Assembly (NCBI GenBank): GCA_022360105.1
Contig: JAKSDL010000134.1
Span: 1-24,504, forward strand
Direction: 5' to 3'
Length of the DNA stretch: 24,504 nt
Source of the DNA: Pseudomonadota bacterium
Lineage (GTDB): Bacteria > SAR324 > XYD2-FULL-50-16 > JAHJRI01
Positions 5,736 through 13,363 of this stretch are shown here, piece by piece. Below the pieces are notes generated by a model that searched no databases, was not told the origin of the DNA, and saw nothing but the letters and a program-made list of their open reading frames with translations. A program made the position numbers and the translations under genes. The number at the start of each line of letters is the position of its first letter. The first letter of the stretch is position 1.

Positions 5736-7658
5736 ATGAAATCTCATGAGCGAGAAAACAATCCGGAATTTTTAACCGATCCTCTACTGAGCCTGATTTT
5801 ATTCGGTGGCAAAGGCGGAACCGGAAAAACAACCTGTAGTGTGTCGACTGCGCTTTGTCTGGCTGCAACCAATCCGCAACAATCTTACCTGCTGCTGTCA
5901 ACCGATCCCGCGCATTCAATTGCAGACAGCTTGCACAAGACCATTCTGCCACCCAATCTCACGTTTGAAGAGCTTGATGCCGAAAACTACCTGATTGAAT
6001 TCAAACATCAGCACCGGAAAGACTTCGAAGAGATCGCAAAACGGGGAACCTTTCTGGACGATGACGACATCAGGAGCTTTCTGGATCTTTCTTTGCCCGG
6101 TCTGGATGAAGTGGTATCCCTTTTTAAAATCTCCGATTGGTTGCAGGAAGGGCTTTACGATACAATTGTGATTGATACGGCCCCCACCGGTCACACACTA
6201 CGCCTTCTGGAAGTGCCCGCTCTCATCCAAACCTGGATTCAGGCTTTGGATACGCTGTTGGCAAAACATCGGTACATGAAAAAAGTCTTCAGCGGTCATT
6301 ATGCTCAGGATGCCCTGGATGAATTCATTCTGGATCTGGATAGCAAAGCAAAACGGGTTGAAACCTTATTAAAAAACAGGCAGCGAACCCGTTTTGTGCC
6401 CGTGGCACTGGCTGAAGAACTGGTCTTATCGGAAACAAGCAATCTGATAAATCGTCTTAAGGATTTGGAAATTCCGGTACACGAAATCATCATCAACAAG
6501 ATCAAGGCGGATTCAACGTGTCCGATCTGCTGCCATCGCTATCACAAACAGCAGTCGCTCATTAATGAAAATTCGGACTGGATGGCTCCTTACAGGATCT
6601 GGACGGTTCCCGTGTATCTGGACGAAGTGCGTGGCGAGCATCATCTCAAACTATTTTGGCAATCTCCGGAACCTTGGAAAAAAAGTAAATCCATGAATCA
6701 ACCGTTGCCAAGCAAAGATTTTCAATGGGAAGGCCCCCTGGTAGAATACGACGATACCTTGTCCTTTATCCTCTTTGCCGGCAAGGGAGGTGTCGGCAAG
6801 ACCACATTGGCAGCGGCCTCGGCCCTGAGCCTTTGCAAACATCACCCACGTAGAAAAATCCTGCTTTATTCCACTGATCCGGCCCATTCACTTTCGCATT
6901 TGTTCAACCGGCCGATTGGCTCGGAACCTTGCCAAATCAAGCATCAATTGTTTGCCCTTGAAATTGATGCACCGGCAGAATTTGAGCGTCTTAAAAAAGA
7001 CTACCGGGAAGAGTTGGAGGAATTTTGGGAACGTTTGGCCGCCGGGTTTGATTTTACCTTTGACCGCGAGGTAATGGAAAGACTGATGGATTTGTCTCCA
7101 CCCGGTATCGACGAAATCATGGCCATGACACTGGCTACCGAATTTCTATCAAAAGAAGCGTTTGACCTCTTTATCATGGATTCCGCACCGACAGGCCACT
7201 TGATCAGGCTGCTGGAAATGCCGCAAATCATGGACCAGTGGCTGAAACAGTTTTTCCAGCTTTTTCTAAAATACAAACAGGTCTTTCAGGTTCCCACGCT
7301 TGCCCGCCGACTGGTAACAATGTCCAAGGAATTAAAAAGGTTACGGGAAACATTGACCGATGCCAAACGATCAGCCTTATACGCTGTCACCATCTTAACC
7401 CATATGGCCCTGGAAGAAACCCGTGATCTGATCTCAGCCTGTCAACGCTTGAAAATAGAAGTGCCGGCCCTGCTCATCAATATGGCAACCCCCATATCCG
7501 ATTGCAGCTTCTGTACTACCGCTCATAAGCAGGAAGAATCCGTAACAGGTCGGTATGAAAGCGAGTTTCCCGGTATCAAGAAAAAAACAATCGATTACGT
7601 GGGAACGATCAAAAATCTGGAAGCCCTGACTCGCTTGGGAGAAGGTATTGTTTGTTAG
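5736..7658 (+). CDS. Tandem ArsA/Get3-type ATPase of the gas-vesicle cluster (gvpW position)
   Basis: This 640-aa protein contains two ArsA/Get3 ATPase halves in one chain. Half 1 has the deviant Walker A GGKGGTGKTT (about 24-33), STDPAHSIADS, DTAPTGHTLRLLE and a Cys cluster C262-P-I-C265-C266. Half 2 has AGKGGVGKTT (about 348-357), STDPAHSLSHLF, DSAPTGHLIRLLE and C590-S-F-C593. The intact signature lysines and P-loops suggest both sites bind ATP. The CxxC near the end of each half resembles the zinc-binding pair at the Get3/TRC40 dimer interface rather than the arsenite-binding Cys triad of ArsA. No ars genes are nearby. I infer a chaperone for very hydrophobic vesicle proteins such as GvpA. 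It starts at ATG 5736 with GGAAG 9 bp upstream; its stop codon lies inside repeat copy B. Confidence 0.9.
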   Translation: MKSHERENNPEFLTDPLLSLILFGGKGGTGKTTCSVSTALCLAATNPQQSYLLLSTDPAHSIADSLHKTILPPNLTFEELDAENYLIEFKHQHRKDFEEIAKRGTFLDDDDIRSFLDLSLPGLDEVVSLFKISDWLQEGLYDTIVIDTAPTGHTLRLLEVPALIQTWIQALDTLLAKHRYMKKVFSGHYAQDALDEFILDLDSKAKRVETLLKNRQRTRFVPVALAEELVLSETSNLINRLKDLEIPVHEIIINKIKADSTCPICCHRYHKQQSLINENSDWMAPYRIWTVPVYLDEVRGEHHLKLFWQSPEPWKKSKSMNQPLPSKDFQWEGPLVEYDDTLSFILFAGKGGVGKTTLAAASALSLCKHHPRRKILLYSTDPAHSLSHLFNRPIGSEPCQIKHQLFALEIDAPAEFERLKKDYREELEEFWERLAAGFDFTFDREVMERLMDLSPPGIDEIMAMTLATEFLSKEAFDLFIMDSAPTGHLIRLLEMPQIMDQWLKQFFQLFLKYKQVFQVPTLARRLVTMSKELKRLRETLTDAKRSALYAVTILTHMALEETRDLISACQRLKIEVPALLINMATPISDCSFCTTAHKQEESVTGRYESEFPGIKKKTIDYVGTIKNLEALTRLGEGIVC

Positions 7659-7744
7659 AGGCACAGAGAAGATTAGGCAGTATGTAAGAGAAAAGCAAAC
7701 CTTTTTTTTAAAAAAACTCCGTGAACTCTGTGTCTCTGTGGTAA
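7656..7744. repeat. Short dispersed repeat, copy B (MITE-like)
   Basis: A second copy of the 4101-4187 element. It begins with TAGAGGCACAGAG, where TAG is the stop codon of the upstream ATPase gene, and ends with CTCTGTGTCTCTGTGGT. AGAGGCACAGAG at the left matches the reverse complement of CTCTGTGTCTCT at the right in 11 of 12 positions, so the ends are inverted repeats. The middle has AAGCAAACC followed by T8 A7. Confidence 0.72.
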
Positions 7745-7783
7745 TTAGTCACTATAAATCTACTATTCAACCGGAGTTGGAAC

Positions 7784-7990
7784 ATGCCCGAATACGATCC
7801 TGCCGATACTCGTTCCTTGTCATTATGCGAGGTGCTGGACCGCGTGCTTTACAAAGGGGTGGTTGTCAGCGGAGAAGTAAGCATCTCGGTGGCCGATGTG
7901 GATCTGCTTTACCTGAGACTGTTTTTAACCCTTTCTTCGGTGGACAAAGCCAAAGAGTTGTTTAACGGAGGTGCTAACCAACATGAATGA
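7784..7990 (+). CDS. Minor gas-vesicle protein, GvpA/J/S family (second copy)
   Basis: This 68-aa GvpA-superfamily protein carries the core SLSLCEVLDRVLYKGVVVSG followed by EVSISVADVDLLYLRLFLTL. It lacks the [13 protein letters not shown] of true GvpA. Instead the 'GVVVSGEVSISVADVDLLYL' type is seen in GvpJ/GvpS/GvpM-like minor subunits, thought to nucleate or shape vesicle tips. Its position before gvpK corresponds to gvpA2 of the Serratia 39006 cluster. The stop overlaps the start of gvpK by 8 bases (ATGAATGA), implying translational coupling. The ATG at 7784 follows CGGAG. Confidence 0.9.
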   Translation: MPEYDPADTRSLSLCEVLDRVLYKGVVVSGEVSISVADVDLLYLRLFLTLSSVDKAKELFNGGANQHE

Positions 7991-8369
7991 ACGTATTAGA
8001 AATATCGATATTCCGGATCTGGAATCCGATTTTCTCAATGATTTTGCCAAAGTGATGTCCGTGGCCAGGCCAACCAAAGAAGTTGTCGAAGCAGCGGACC
8101 AAGGGAACGGCAAGATTAACCTGAACCAGGAGGACGTCAAAAACGGGCTGGGACAGTTAGTGTTGACCCTGGTGGAACTGATTCATCAATTGCTGGAAAA
8201 ACAGGCCATCAGGAGAATGGAAAACGGCTCGCTCACCGAGGAGGAAATTGAGCGCATCGGCTTCACCCTGATGAAACAGGCCGAAGAGATCGAACGCCTG
8301 TGTTCTGAATTCAACCTGGAAAAGGACGATCTGAATCTGGATTTGGGACCGTTGGGAAGATTGTTGTAG
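7983..8369 (+). CDS. gvpK: Gas-vesicle protein GvpK
   Basis: This 128-aa protein is essential for vesicle assembly in other systems; its molecular role is unclear. The conserved C-terminal two thirds are textbook: INLNQEDVKNGLGQLVLTLV, then ELIHQLLEKQAIRRMENGSL, and a closing LNLDLGPLGRLL. I choose ATG 7983; GGAGG at 7967-7971 serves it at about 10 bases, whereas an in-frame GTG at 7971 would sit on top of that site. The gene overlaps the preceding gvpA-family gene by 8 bases and is followed by the third gvpA-family gene after 29 bp. Confidence 0.96.
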   Translation: MNERIRNIDIPDLESDFLNDFAKVMSVARPTKEVVEAADQGNGKINLNQEDVKNGLGQLVLTLVELIHQLLEKQAIRRMENGSLTEEEIERIGFTLMKQAEEIERLCSEFNLEKDDLNLDLGPLGRLL

Positions 8370-8398
8370 TCGAATCAAACCCTGTTACCGGAGGAACC

Positions 8399-8740
8399 AT
8401 GTCAATTCAACGAACACCACCGCGCTCCGCGGTGGAATCTTCAAACCTGGCGGATGTTTTGGAGCGCATCCTGGACAAGGGCGTGATTATAGCCGGGGAT
8501 ATTCGCATCAGCCTGGTCAATGTAGAGCTGCTGACCATCCAGCTTCGTCTCGTGATCTGTTCCATTGACAAGGCCAAAGAGATGGGTATGGACTGGTGGG
8601 TCAATAACCCGATTTTCAGCAGGCAATCCGCTCAAAAGGCTAATGTGGAGTCCTCCCTGGACAAGATCGTGGAACGGGTGGAAAACCTTGAAAAAAGCTA
8701 TCGGGATGTTCAATCCCAAACACCGGAAAAGTCAACCTGA
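8399..8740 (+). CDS. gvpJ: Minor gas-vesicle protein, GvpA/GvpJ family (third copy)
   Basis: This 113-aa GvpA-superfamily protein has the core NLADVLERILDKGVIIAGDI and RISLVNVELLTIQLRLVICS, followed by SIDKAKEMGMDWWVNNP. The KAKEMG(I/M)DWW ending is typical of GvpJ-like minor subunits and absent from GvpA. A ~40-residue C-terminal tail (SLDKIVERVENLEKSY) probably forms a short coiled coil. The start ATG 8399 has an ideal GGAGGA (8390-8395). The stop TGA overlaps the start of cheR (TGATG), so the first gene of the signalling island is translationally coupled to this vesicle gene. Confidence 0.9.
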   Translation: MSIQRTPPRSAVESSNLADVLERILDKGVIIAGDIRISLVNVELLTIQLRLVICSIDKAKEMGMDWWVNNPIFSRQSAQKANVESSLDKIVERVENLEKSYRDVQSQTPEKST

Positions 8741-9786
8741 TGGAATTTAATGTCACGCTGACCCGCTATTTGAAAAGCAAAGGATTTACGATCGATGAAA
8801 TCAACAGTCTGTTTAAAAAAACAACGGCTGTTGTCTTGTCAAATCCTGATATCGATCCCGAGAATTTTGTGATACAATTGTCAAAACTGGGTTGGAAGCA
8901 ACCTGCGTTGGATAAGGAGACAAGTTCGTTGCTTTTAAAAGAATTTATCGATTCCGGCCTTTTTACCTCAAACGAAAGAGAAGGGCCTGATGATCTGCCC
9001 GGCTTAAACCGTTTATTGGAAAAAATCCATCGGGAAAGGGGCCTGGACTTCAGAGGATATGCGAGAAGCAGTTTGATACGCAGAATCGCCAACCGCTTGC
9101 AGGCGACCAACGCGGTATCTTATGACCGGTACGAACAGGTGCTGGACAGCAATGAACAGGAATACGACTTTCTGCTGGACGAGCTGACCGTCACCTTTAC
9201 CCATTTTATGCGGGACAAGGAGGCGTTTGCAGCACTGGAAAAAGCAATCGGTCAGATGATAAGGACTGAAAATAAAAAGGGCATAACCATTTGGAGCGCC
9301 GGTTGTGCCACAGGTCAGGAACCTTATTCCATTGCCATGTTACTGGCGGACGGTTTCCCGGAGACCGGGGCCGCAACGACCGAAATCATAGCGACCGACA
9401 TAGATAACAAAGCCATGCAATTCGCAAAAAGAGGGCTCTATGATCCCGGAAACCAGAACGATATTCCCGACTCATGGCTTAAATATTTTGTAACGGATAG
9501 AAATAAACTACAAGTCAAAGAGGATATCAAAACCAGGGTGCAGTTTCGCTATCACAATCTCACCGTGGATAAGCCAGTGGTCGGCACAGACATTATATGC
9601 TGTCGCAATGTACTGATATATTTTAATTTGGTTACCCAATTACGCGTTATTAATCGATTTTATCAAAGCCTGGCCAAATCCGGAGGGTATTTACTGTTGG
9701 GGCGTTATGAAATGTTGACCAAGGAGGCCAGGAGCATGTTTTCCTGCATCGATTTTGATGCCAGGTTATATAAACGGAGAAAATGA
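8740..9786 (+). CDS. cheR: CheR-type SAM-dependent methyltransferase
   Basis: CheR enzymes methylate glutamates of chemoreceptors. This 348-aa protein has the CheR N-terminal helical domain (about 86-160: YARSSLIRRIANRLQA, then LLDELTVTFTHFMRD). The catalytic domain has the SAM-binding motif WSAGCATGQEPYS (185-197), ATDIDNKAM, and IICCRNVLIYFN near the end. Residues 1-85 are an N-terminal extension that I do not recognise. No chemoreceptor, CheA or CheW is in the window, so the substrate is unknown. It could be a receptor elsewhere or one of the kinases of this island. The start overlaps the stop of the gvpJ-like gene by one base, and the end overlaps cheB by four (ATGA). Confidence 0.92.
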   Translation: MEFNVTLTRYLKSKGFTIDEINSLFKKTTAVVLSNPDIDPENFVIQLSKLGWKQPALDKETSSLLLKEFIDSGLFTSNEREGPDDLPGLNRLLEKIHRERGLDFRGYARSSLIRRIANRLQATNAVSYDRYEQVLDSNEQEYDFLLDELTVTFTHFMRDKEAFAALEKAIGQMIRTENKKGITIWSAGCATGQEPYSIAMLLADGFPETGAATTEIIATDIDNKAMQFAKRGLYDPGNQNDIPDSWLKYFVTDRNKLQVKEDIKTRVQFRYHNLTVDKPVVGTDIICCRNVLIYFNLVTQLRVINRFYQSLAKSGGYLLLGRYEMLTKEARSMFSCIDFDARLYKRRK

Positions 9787-10394
9787 GCAAGGGATCATTC
9801 TGGAAAGCGGATGAGATCAAACGAATTGTCGTGATCGGGGCCTCTATCGGCGGCATTGACGCCTTGATCCGTGTTGTTTCGGGATTGGAAACGAATCTGC
9901 CGATTGCCGTATTGGTGGTTCAACACCTGCAGAAAGTGGATGAACCCACACAGCTGCCCGCCATCCTGAAACGGCATACATCTATGAACGTATGCCTTGC
10001 GGCAGGCGGGACTATGATTAGGAACGGAACCATCTACGTGGCTGAACCGGGAAAGCACTTGTGCGTGAAGGGGCAGCGACTGGACAACTATGATGGGGAA
10101 CCGGTGAATCATGTCAAACCTTCTGCCGATGTTCTTTTTGCTTCGGTTGCAGAAGAATTCGGATGCAAAACCATCGGTGTGGTTTTAACGGGAACCGGCA
10201 AAGACGGGACCCAAGGCTGCCGCCATATCAAGGTAGCCGGAGGTATCACCATTGCCCAAAACAGAGAAACATCCGCGTTTTTTAACATGCCCGAATCGGC
10301 AATTAAAAACAATGTCATCGATTTTGTGTTACCCTTATCGACCATTCCACGAAAAATCCGGGAATTGGCAGTTGATCCGGATGAGGATGCATAG
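9783..10394 (+). CDS. cheB: CheB-type methylesterase, catalytic domain only
   Basis: CheB removes the methyl groups added by CheR. The 203-aa protein contains only the esterase domain. Catalytic Ser is in VVIGASIGG (S21), His in VVQHLQ (H48) and Asp in LTGTGKDGTQG (D141). There is no receiver domain, so control by phosphorylation must come from elsewhere or be absent. CheR plus stand-alone CheB directly followed by a coiled-coil kinase protein looks like an un-fused version of the large CheB-CheR-coil-PAS-kinase proteins found in many bacteria. It overlaps cheR by four bases and is 12 bp from the next gene. Confidence 0.93.
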   Translation: MSKGSFWKADEIKRIVVIGASIGGIDALIRVVSGLETNLPIAVLVVQHLQKVDEPTQLPAILKRHTSMNVCLAAGGTMIRNGTIYVAEPGKHLCVKGQRLDNYDGEPVNHVKPSADVLFASVAEEFGCKTIGVVLTGTGKDGTQGCRHIKVAGGITIAQNRETSAFFNMPESAIKNNVIDFVLPLSTIPRKIRELAVDPDEDA

Positions 10395-10406
10395 AGAGAG
10401 GAAAGT

Positions 10407-11543
10407 ATGTTTAGACGAGTAAAAACGCCAAAAGATGCCAAAGGTCCGAACGCCTTAAAACTGGTCAGGAAAACCTCCGCCAGTGTTTATTCTTCACGCA
10501 TGCCTGCCCGAAGCGCTCGTCATATGAGGCACGCCCATGCCCTGGTCGGCTCCAGGCAGATCGTGCGTATTGACCGCCAGCCCTGGGAAGAACGTGTTGC
10601 CGGAATCCTGAATATCCTGGAAGAACATCGCTACGGTAGGGCCAACGCCCTTTATACCGCCTTGAACGATGCCGAACGGTCCATGCGCGAAGCCGTGAAA
10701 AAAAAGGAAGAGATGCAAACCTTTACCGAAGAGCTGCAGGCCGCCAACGAAGAGATGAAAGCCAATGCGGAAGAGATGCGGGCGGCCAATGAAGAACTGC
10801 GCGCCATTTCCGAGGAGCTGGAACGCATGCATACGGACGTTGAGCACATAGTGCCCGCTTTCAACGCCGAACTGGAACAACCCCTGGCAATGAATGTCTC
10901 GGGATTGGAAAAGCTGAAACAAGCTTACGGGGAAACGTTTGATGAGAAAACACAAGCAACGGTCACGACCCTTATCCACAACAGCAAAAACATGGCAGGG
11001 CTGATTGGCGCATTGATCGATTATTGGAAGATTGAAGCCGGAGGAGCCACCCTGGAAACAAAAGATCTGAATTCAATCTTAGAGGACGTTTTGCAGGACC
11101 TGCAAACTACCATCAATGAAACCGCAGCCGATATTGTTTGTGATGACTTGCCCCTGGCCGTTGTTGATGAACACCAGATCAAAACCCTGTTTGGTTGTTT
11201 GCTGACCAACGCCATGCAATACCGGGGAAAGGAGAGACCCCGTATCCGCATCTCAGCCCAAAAAATCGCCGATTGGGATGGTTCACTGCCCGAACCGAGC
11301 ATTGAAAAGGGTTGGGTGTGCTCAGTCAGCGATAACGGTATCGGTATTGCCGAAAACGATCACGGTGATATTTTTATGTTGTTTTCAAAAGCGTCCACCG
11401 CCGCCGAAACGCAGACACCGGGTATGGGCCTGGCCATCTGCTGGCGGATCGTAAAACGTCATGGAGGGCATATCTGGCTTGAATCAACACCCGGACAAGG
11501 CAGTGTTTTCTATTTTACCTTGCCCGATTATGAAACACAGTAG
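10407..11543 (+). CDS. Histidine-kinase-like protein lacking the phospho-acceptor His
   Basis: This is a 378-aa soluble protein. Residues 1-100 form an N-terminal domain shared with the kinase at 13364 (VKTPKDAKG, IVRIDRQPWEERV, RANALYTAL); I do not know this domain. Residues 108-142 are five consecutive heptads of the form EE(L/M)xAxx, a coiled coil like that following CheR in CheB-CheR fusion proteins. The dimerisation domain has FNAELEQPL where active kinases read SHDLxxPL, so the acceptor is N153. The ATPase domain looks intact (N box NAMQYRGK, G1 DNGIGI, G2 GMGLAI). It is therefore probably a pseudokinase, scaffold or trans-acting ATPase rather than a conventional sensor. The start ATG 10407 has GAGAGAGGAAA upstream; the gene follows cheB by 12 bp. 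Confidence 0.88.
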   Translation: MFRRVKTPKDAKGPNALKLVRKTSASVYSSRMPARSARHMRHAHALVGSRQIVRIDRQPWEERVAGILNILEEHRYGRANALYTALNDAERSMREAVKKKEEMQTFTEELQAANEEMKANAEEMRAANEELRAISEELERMHTDVEHIVPAFNAELEQPLAMNVSGLEKLKQAYGETFDEKTQATVTTLIHNSKNMAGLIGALIDYWKIEAGGATLETKDLNSILEDVLQDLQTTINETAADIVCDDLPLAVVDEHQIKTLFGCLLTNAMQYRGKERPRIRISAQKIADWDGSLPEPSIEKGWVCSVSDNGIGIAENDHGDIFMLFSKASTAAETQTPGMGLAICWRIVKRHGGHIWLESTPGQGSVFYFTLPDYETQ

Positions 11544-11617
11544 CGGATGAACAGTAAGAGGCCGGCAGACAGACGGTTCCATTCATCAATTCACTTGACA
11601 CAAGCGAGGTCGGCTCA

Positions 11618-12745
11618 ATGACCGCCAAAACGATTACCATTCTGGTAGTGGATGACAATAAAAAAGATGCCGAGTTTTTTTCCAGCATGTTAAAGGACGC
11701 GAGGCAACCTTCCTTTACCCTGGAATTCTCCGACAAGCTGATCAAAACCCTGCAGCGGCTTGAAAAACCGGGGATTGACCTGGTGCTGCTGGATCTTTTT
11801 CTGCCGGAAAGCAAAGGAATCAAAACCCTGCACAAAGTTCACCAGAAAACACCTACCATTCCCATCATTGCCTTAACGGGGTTTGAAGACGAAGAGACAG
11901 GAGTAAGGGCCGTGCGCGAAGGAGCGCAAGACTATTTGGTGAAAGGGGACGTTGACAAAAGCGCGCTAATACGATCCATTCACCATGCTTTGGAACGGTC
12001 CCGAGCCGAGGAAGCACTCAAATCGAGCGAAAAGCAATACCGGAAACTGGCGGAAAGACTACAGGCAGCCAACGAAGAATTAAAAAGTTTTACCTATCTC
12101 GTATCACACGATTTAAGAGCTCCCTTAAGGGCGGTGACCAGCTTTTCGGAGATCCTCGTCTCCCGCTATAAAGATCGCCTGGATGAAAAAGCACAGCACT
12201 ACTTGGACAACATCGTACAGGCAGGCAAACAGATGGGAATGTTGATCGATGATCTGCTGACCTATTCCCGCCTGGGGCAGGAAACAATCGTCATCGGAGA
12301 CATCGACCTGAGGGTGGTGTTCAGCAAGGTGACTCGCAGCCTGGAAATGAAAATAAAGGAATCCGGAGGGGAGGTCTCCCTGCCGGATTCCTTTCCCGGC
12401 GTTCGGGGTCATGAAACCTTGCTGATCCAGATTTACAGCAACCTGATCACCAACGCTCTCACCTTTCACCGGGAAGGGATTCTGCCTGAAGTGACAGTCA
12501 CATGCGAAGAAACGGCAAGCCATTGCGTCATTCATGTTTCCGACAACGGAATCGGTGTCCCCAAAGACCACTATGAGCGTATTTTTAATGCCTTTCAAAG
12601 ACTTCACAGTCAGGATGTCTATGCCGGAACCGGCATCGGACTGGCCATCGTCAAAAAGGCGGTGGATCTTGTCAACGGTAGGGTCTTTCTTGAATCGGAA
12701 GAGGGCAAGGGATCCATCTTTTCCACAGCCTTACCGTTAGCTTAA
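11618..12745 (+). CDS. Hybrid REC-histidine kinase
   Basis: This 375-aa soluble protein has a receiver domain at the N-terminus (residues 5-125: acidic pair D12/D13, phospho-acceptor D59 in LLDLFLPE, Lys in YLVKGD). A helical linker (130-158, with a single LQAANEEL heptad recalling the previous protein) leads to HisKA with H164 in LVSHDLRAPLRAV and an HATPase domain (N box NALTFHRE, DNGIGVP, GTGIGLAI). The N-terminal receiver suggests the kinase is itself tuned by another kinase. The linker and kinase core are of the phytochrome-like soluble type. It lies 74 bp after the pseudokinase, in the same operon. Confidence 0.93.
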   Translation: MTAKTITILVVDDNKKDAEFFSSMLKDARQPSFTLEFSDKLIKTLQRLEKPGIDLVLLDLFLPESKGIKTLHKVHQKTPTIPIIALTGFEDEETGVRAVREGAQDYLVKGDVDKSALIRSIHHALERSRAEEALKSSEKQYRKLAERLQAANEELKSFTYLVSHDLRAPLRAVTSFSEILVSRYKDRLDEKAQHYLDNIVQAGKQMGMLIDDLLTYSRLGQETIVIGDIDLRVVFSKVTRSLEMKIKESGGEVSLPDSFPGVRGHETLLIQIYSNLITNALTFHREGILPEVTVTCEETASHCVIHVSDNGIGVPKDHYERIFNAFQRLHSQDVYAGTGIGLAIVKKAVDLVNGRVFLESEEGKGSIFSTALPLA

Positions 12746-12777
12746 CGGATTGTTCCGCATGTAGAAAAAGGAGGTAC

Positions 12778-13290
12778 ATGAATCAGCAACTGGTAGTTTT
12801 TATTTTACCAAGCTTTTTAAAGGGGTCTTCCATGTCTGATAAAGTAACGATTTTACTGGTTGAAGATAATCGGATGGATATCGAGCTGGCCGTCGATGCC
12901 TTTGAAAATTCATCCATCCCCTGCACGGTAACGATCGCCGAAACCGGGGAGAAAGCCCTGAGCTATTTAATGGGAAAAGGGTCCTATCGCAATCGGGAAA
13001 AGCACCCCATTCCCGATCTGGTGTTGCTGGACCTGAAACTGCCGGGCATCAGCGGCCCTGAAGTATTAAAGGAGATGAAAGCAACCAAGGGCTTGCGACG
13101 TTTGCCGGTGGTGATCCTGACCTCATCCAGTGAGCAGGACGATGTGATTAAATGCTATGAAAACGGAGCCAACAGTTATCTGATCAAACCCGTAACCTAT
13201 GCCGGATTTGAAAAAATAGTGGAGCAGATCAACGAATACTGGTTTGATCTTAACATCAGTGCTCCCAAAATGGATGAAAATGCTCCGTAA
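12778..13290 (+). CDS. Single-domain response regulator (Rcp1-like)
   Basis: A stand-alone receiver with no output domain: ILLVEDNRMDIELA, phospho-acceptor in [16 protein letters not shown] and Lys in YLIKPV. The length (152 aa from the inner start) and long loop between alpha-2 and beta-3 fit the Rcp1-type regulators that partner soluble kinases. Two starts are possible. ATG 12778 has a near-perfect AAGGAGGT and gives an 18-residue hydrophobic extension (MNQQLVVFILPSFLKGSS). ATG 12832 has AAGGGG and gives the usual receiver start MSDKVTILLVEDN. I list the outer one because of its ribosome-binding site; the inner one is equally plausible. It likely carries phosphoryl groups between the kinases on either side. 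Confidence 0.88.
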   Translation: MNQQLVVFILPSFLKGSSMSDKVTILLVEDNRMDIELAVDAFENSSIPCTVTIAETGEKALSYLMGKGSYRNREKHPIPDLVLLDLKLPGISGPEVLKEMKATKGLRRLPVVILTSSSEQDDVIKCYENGANSYLIKPVTYAGFEKIVEQINEYWFDLNISAPKMDENAP

Positions 13291-13363
13291 ATTCTTAAAA
13301 CGAGCTGAGTCATTGATTGTCGGTACGAAGCGAACAGGTTGAGTCATTCGAAAAAGTCAAGCA

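Noticed and set aside
5736..7658. Reading the tandem ATPase as an arsenite-pump subunit (ArsA)
   Set aside because: No arsB, arsC or arsR genes are nearby, and the CxxC pairs near the end of each half fit Get3-type proteins better than the arsenite-binding Cys triad.
7648..7965. 105-codon frame overlapping repeat copy B and the second gvpA-family gene
   Set aside because: It lies in another frame over a certain gvpA-family gene, and its first part is the non-coding repeat.
12125..12607. 160-codon minus-strand frame inside the REC-kinase gene (and a similar one at 13664-14152)
   Set aside because: Both are antisense shadows of well-supported kinase genes, with no motif and no upstream ribosome-binding site of note.
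13304..13350. Two copies of TGAGTCATT (about 35 bp apart) before the PAS kinase gene
   Set aside because: They are short direct repeats in a 73-bp gap with no promoter-like context; too short to separate from chance.
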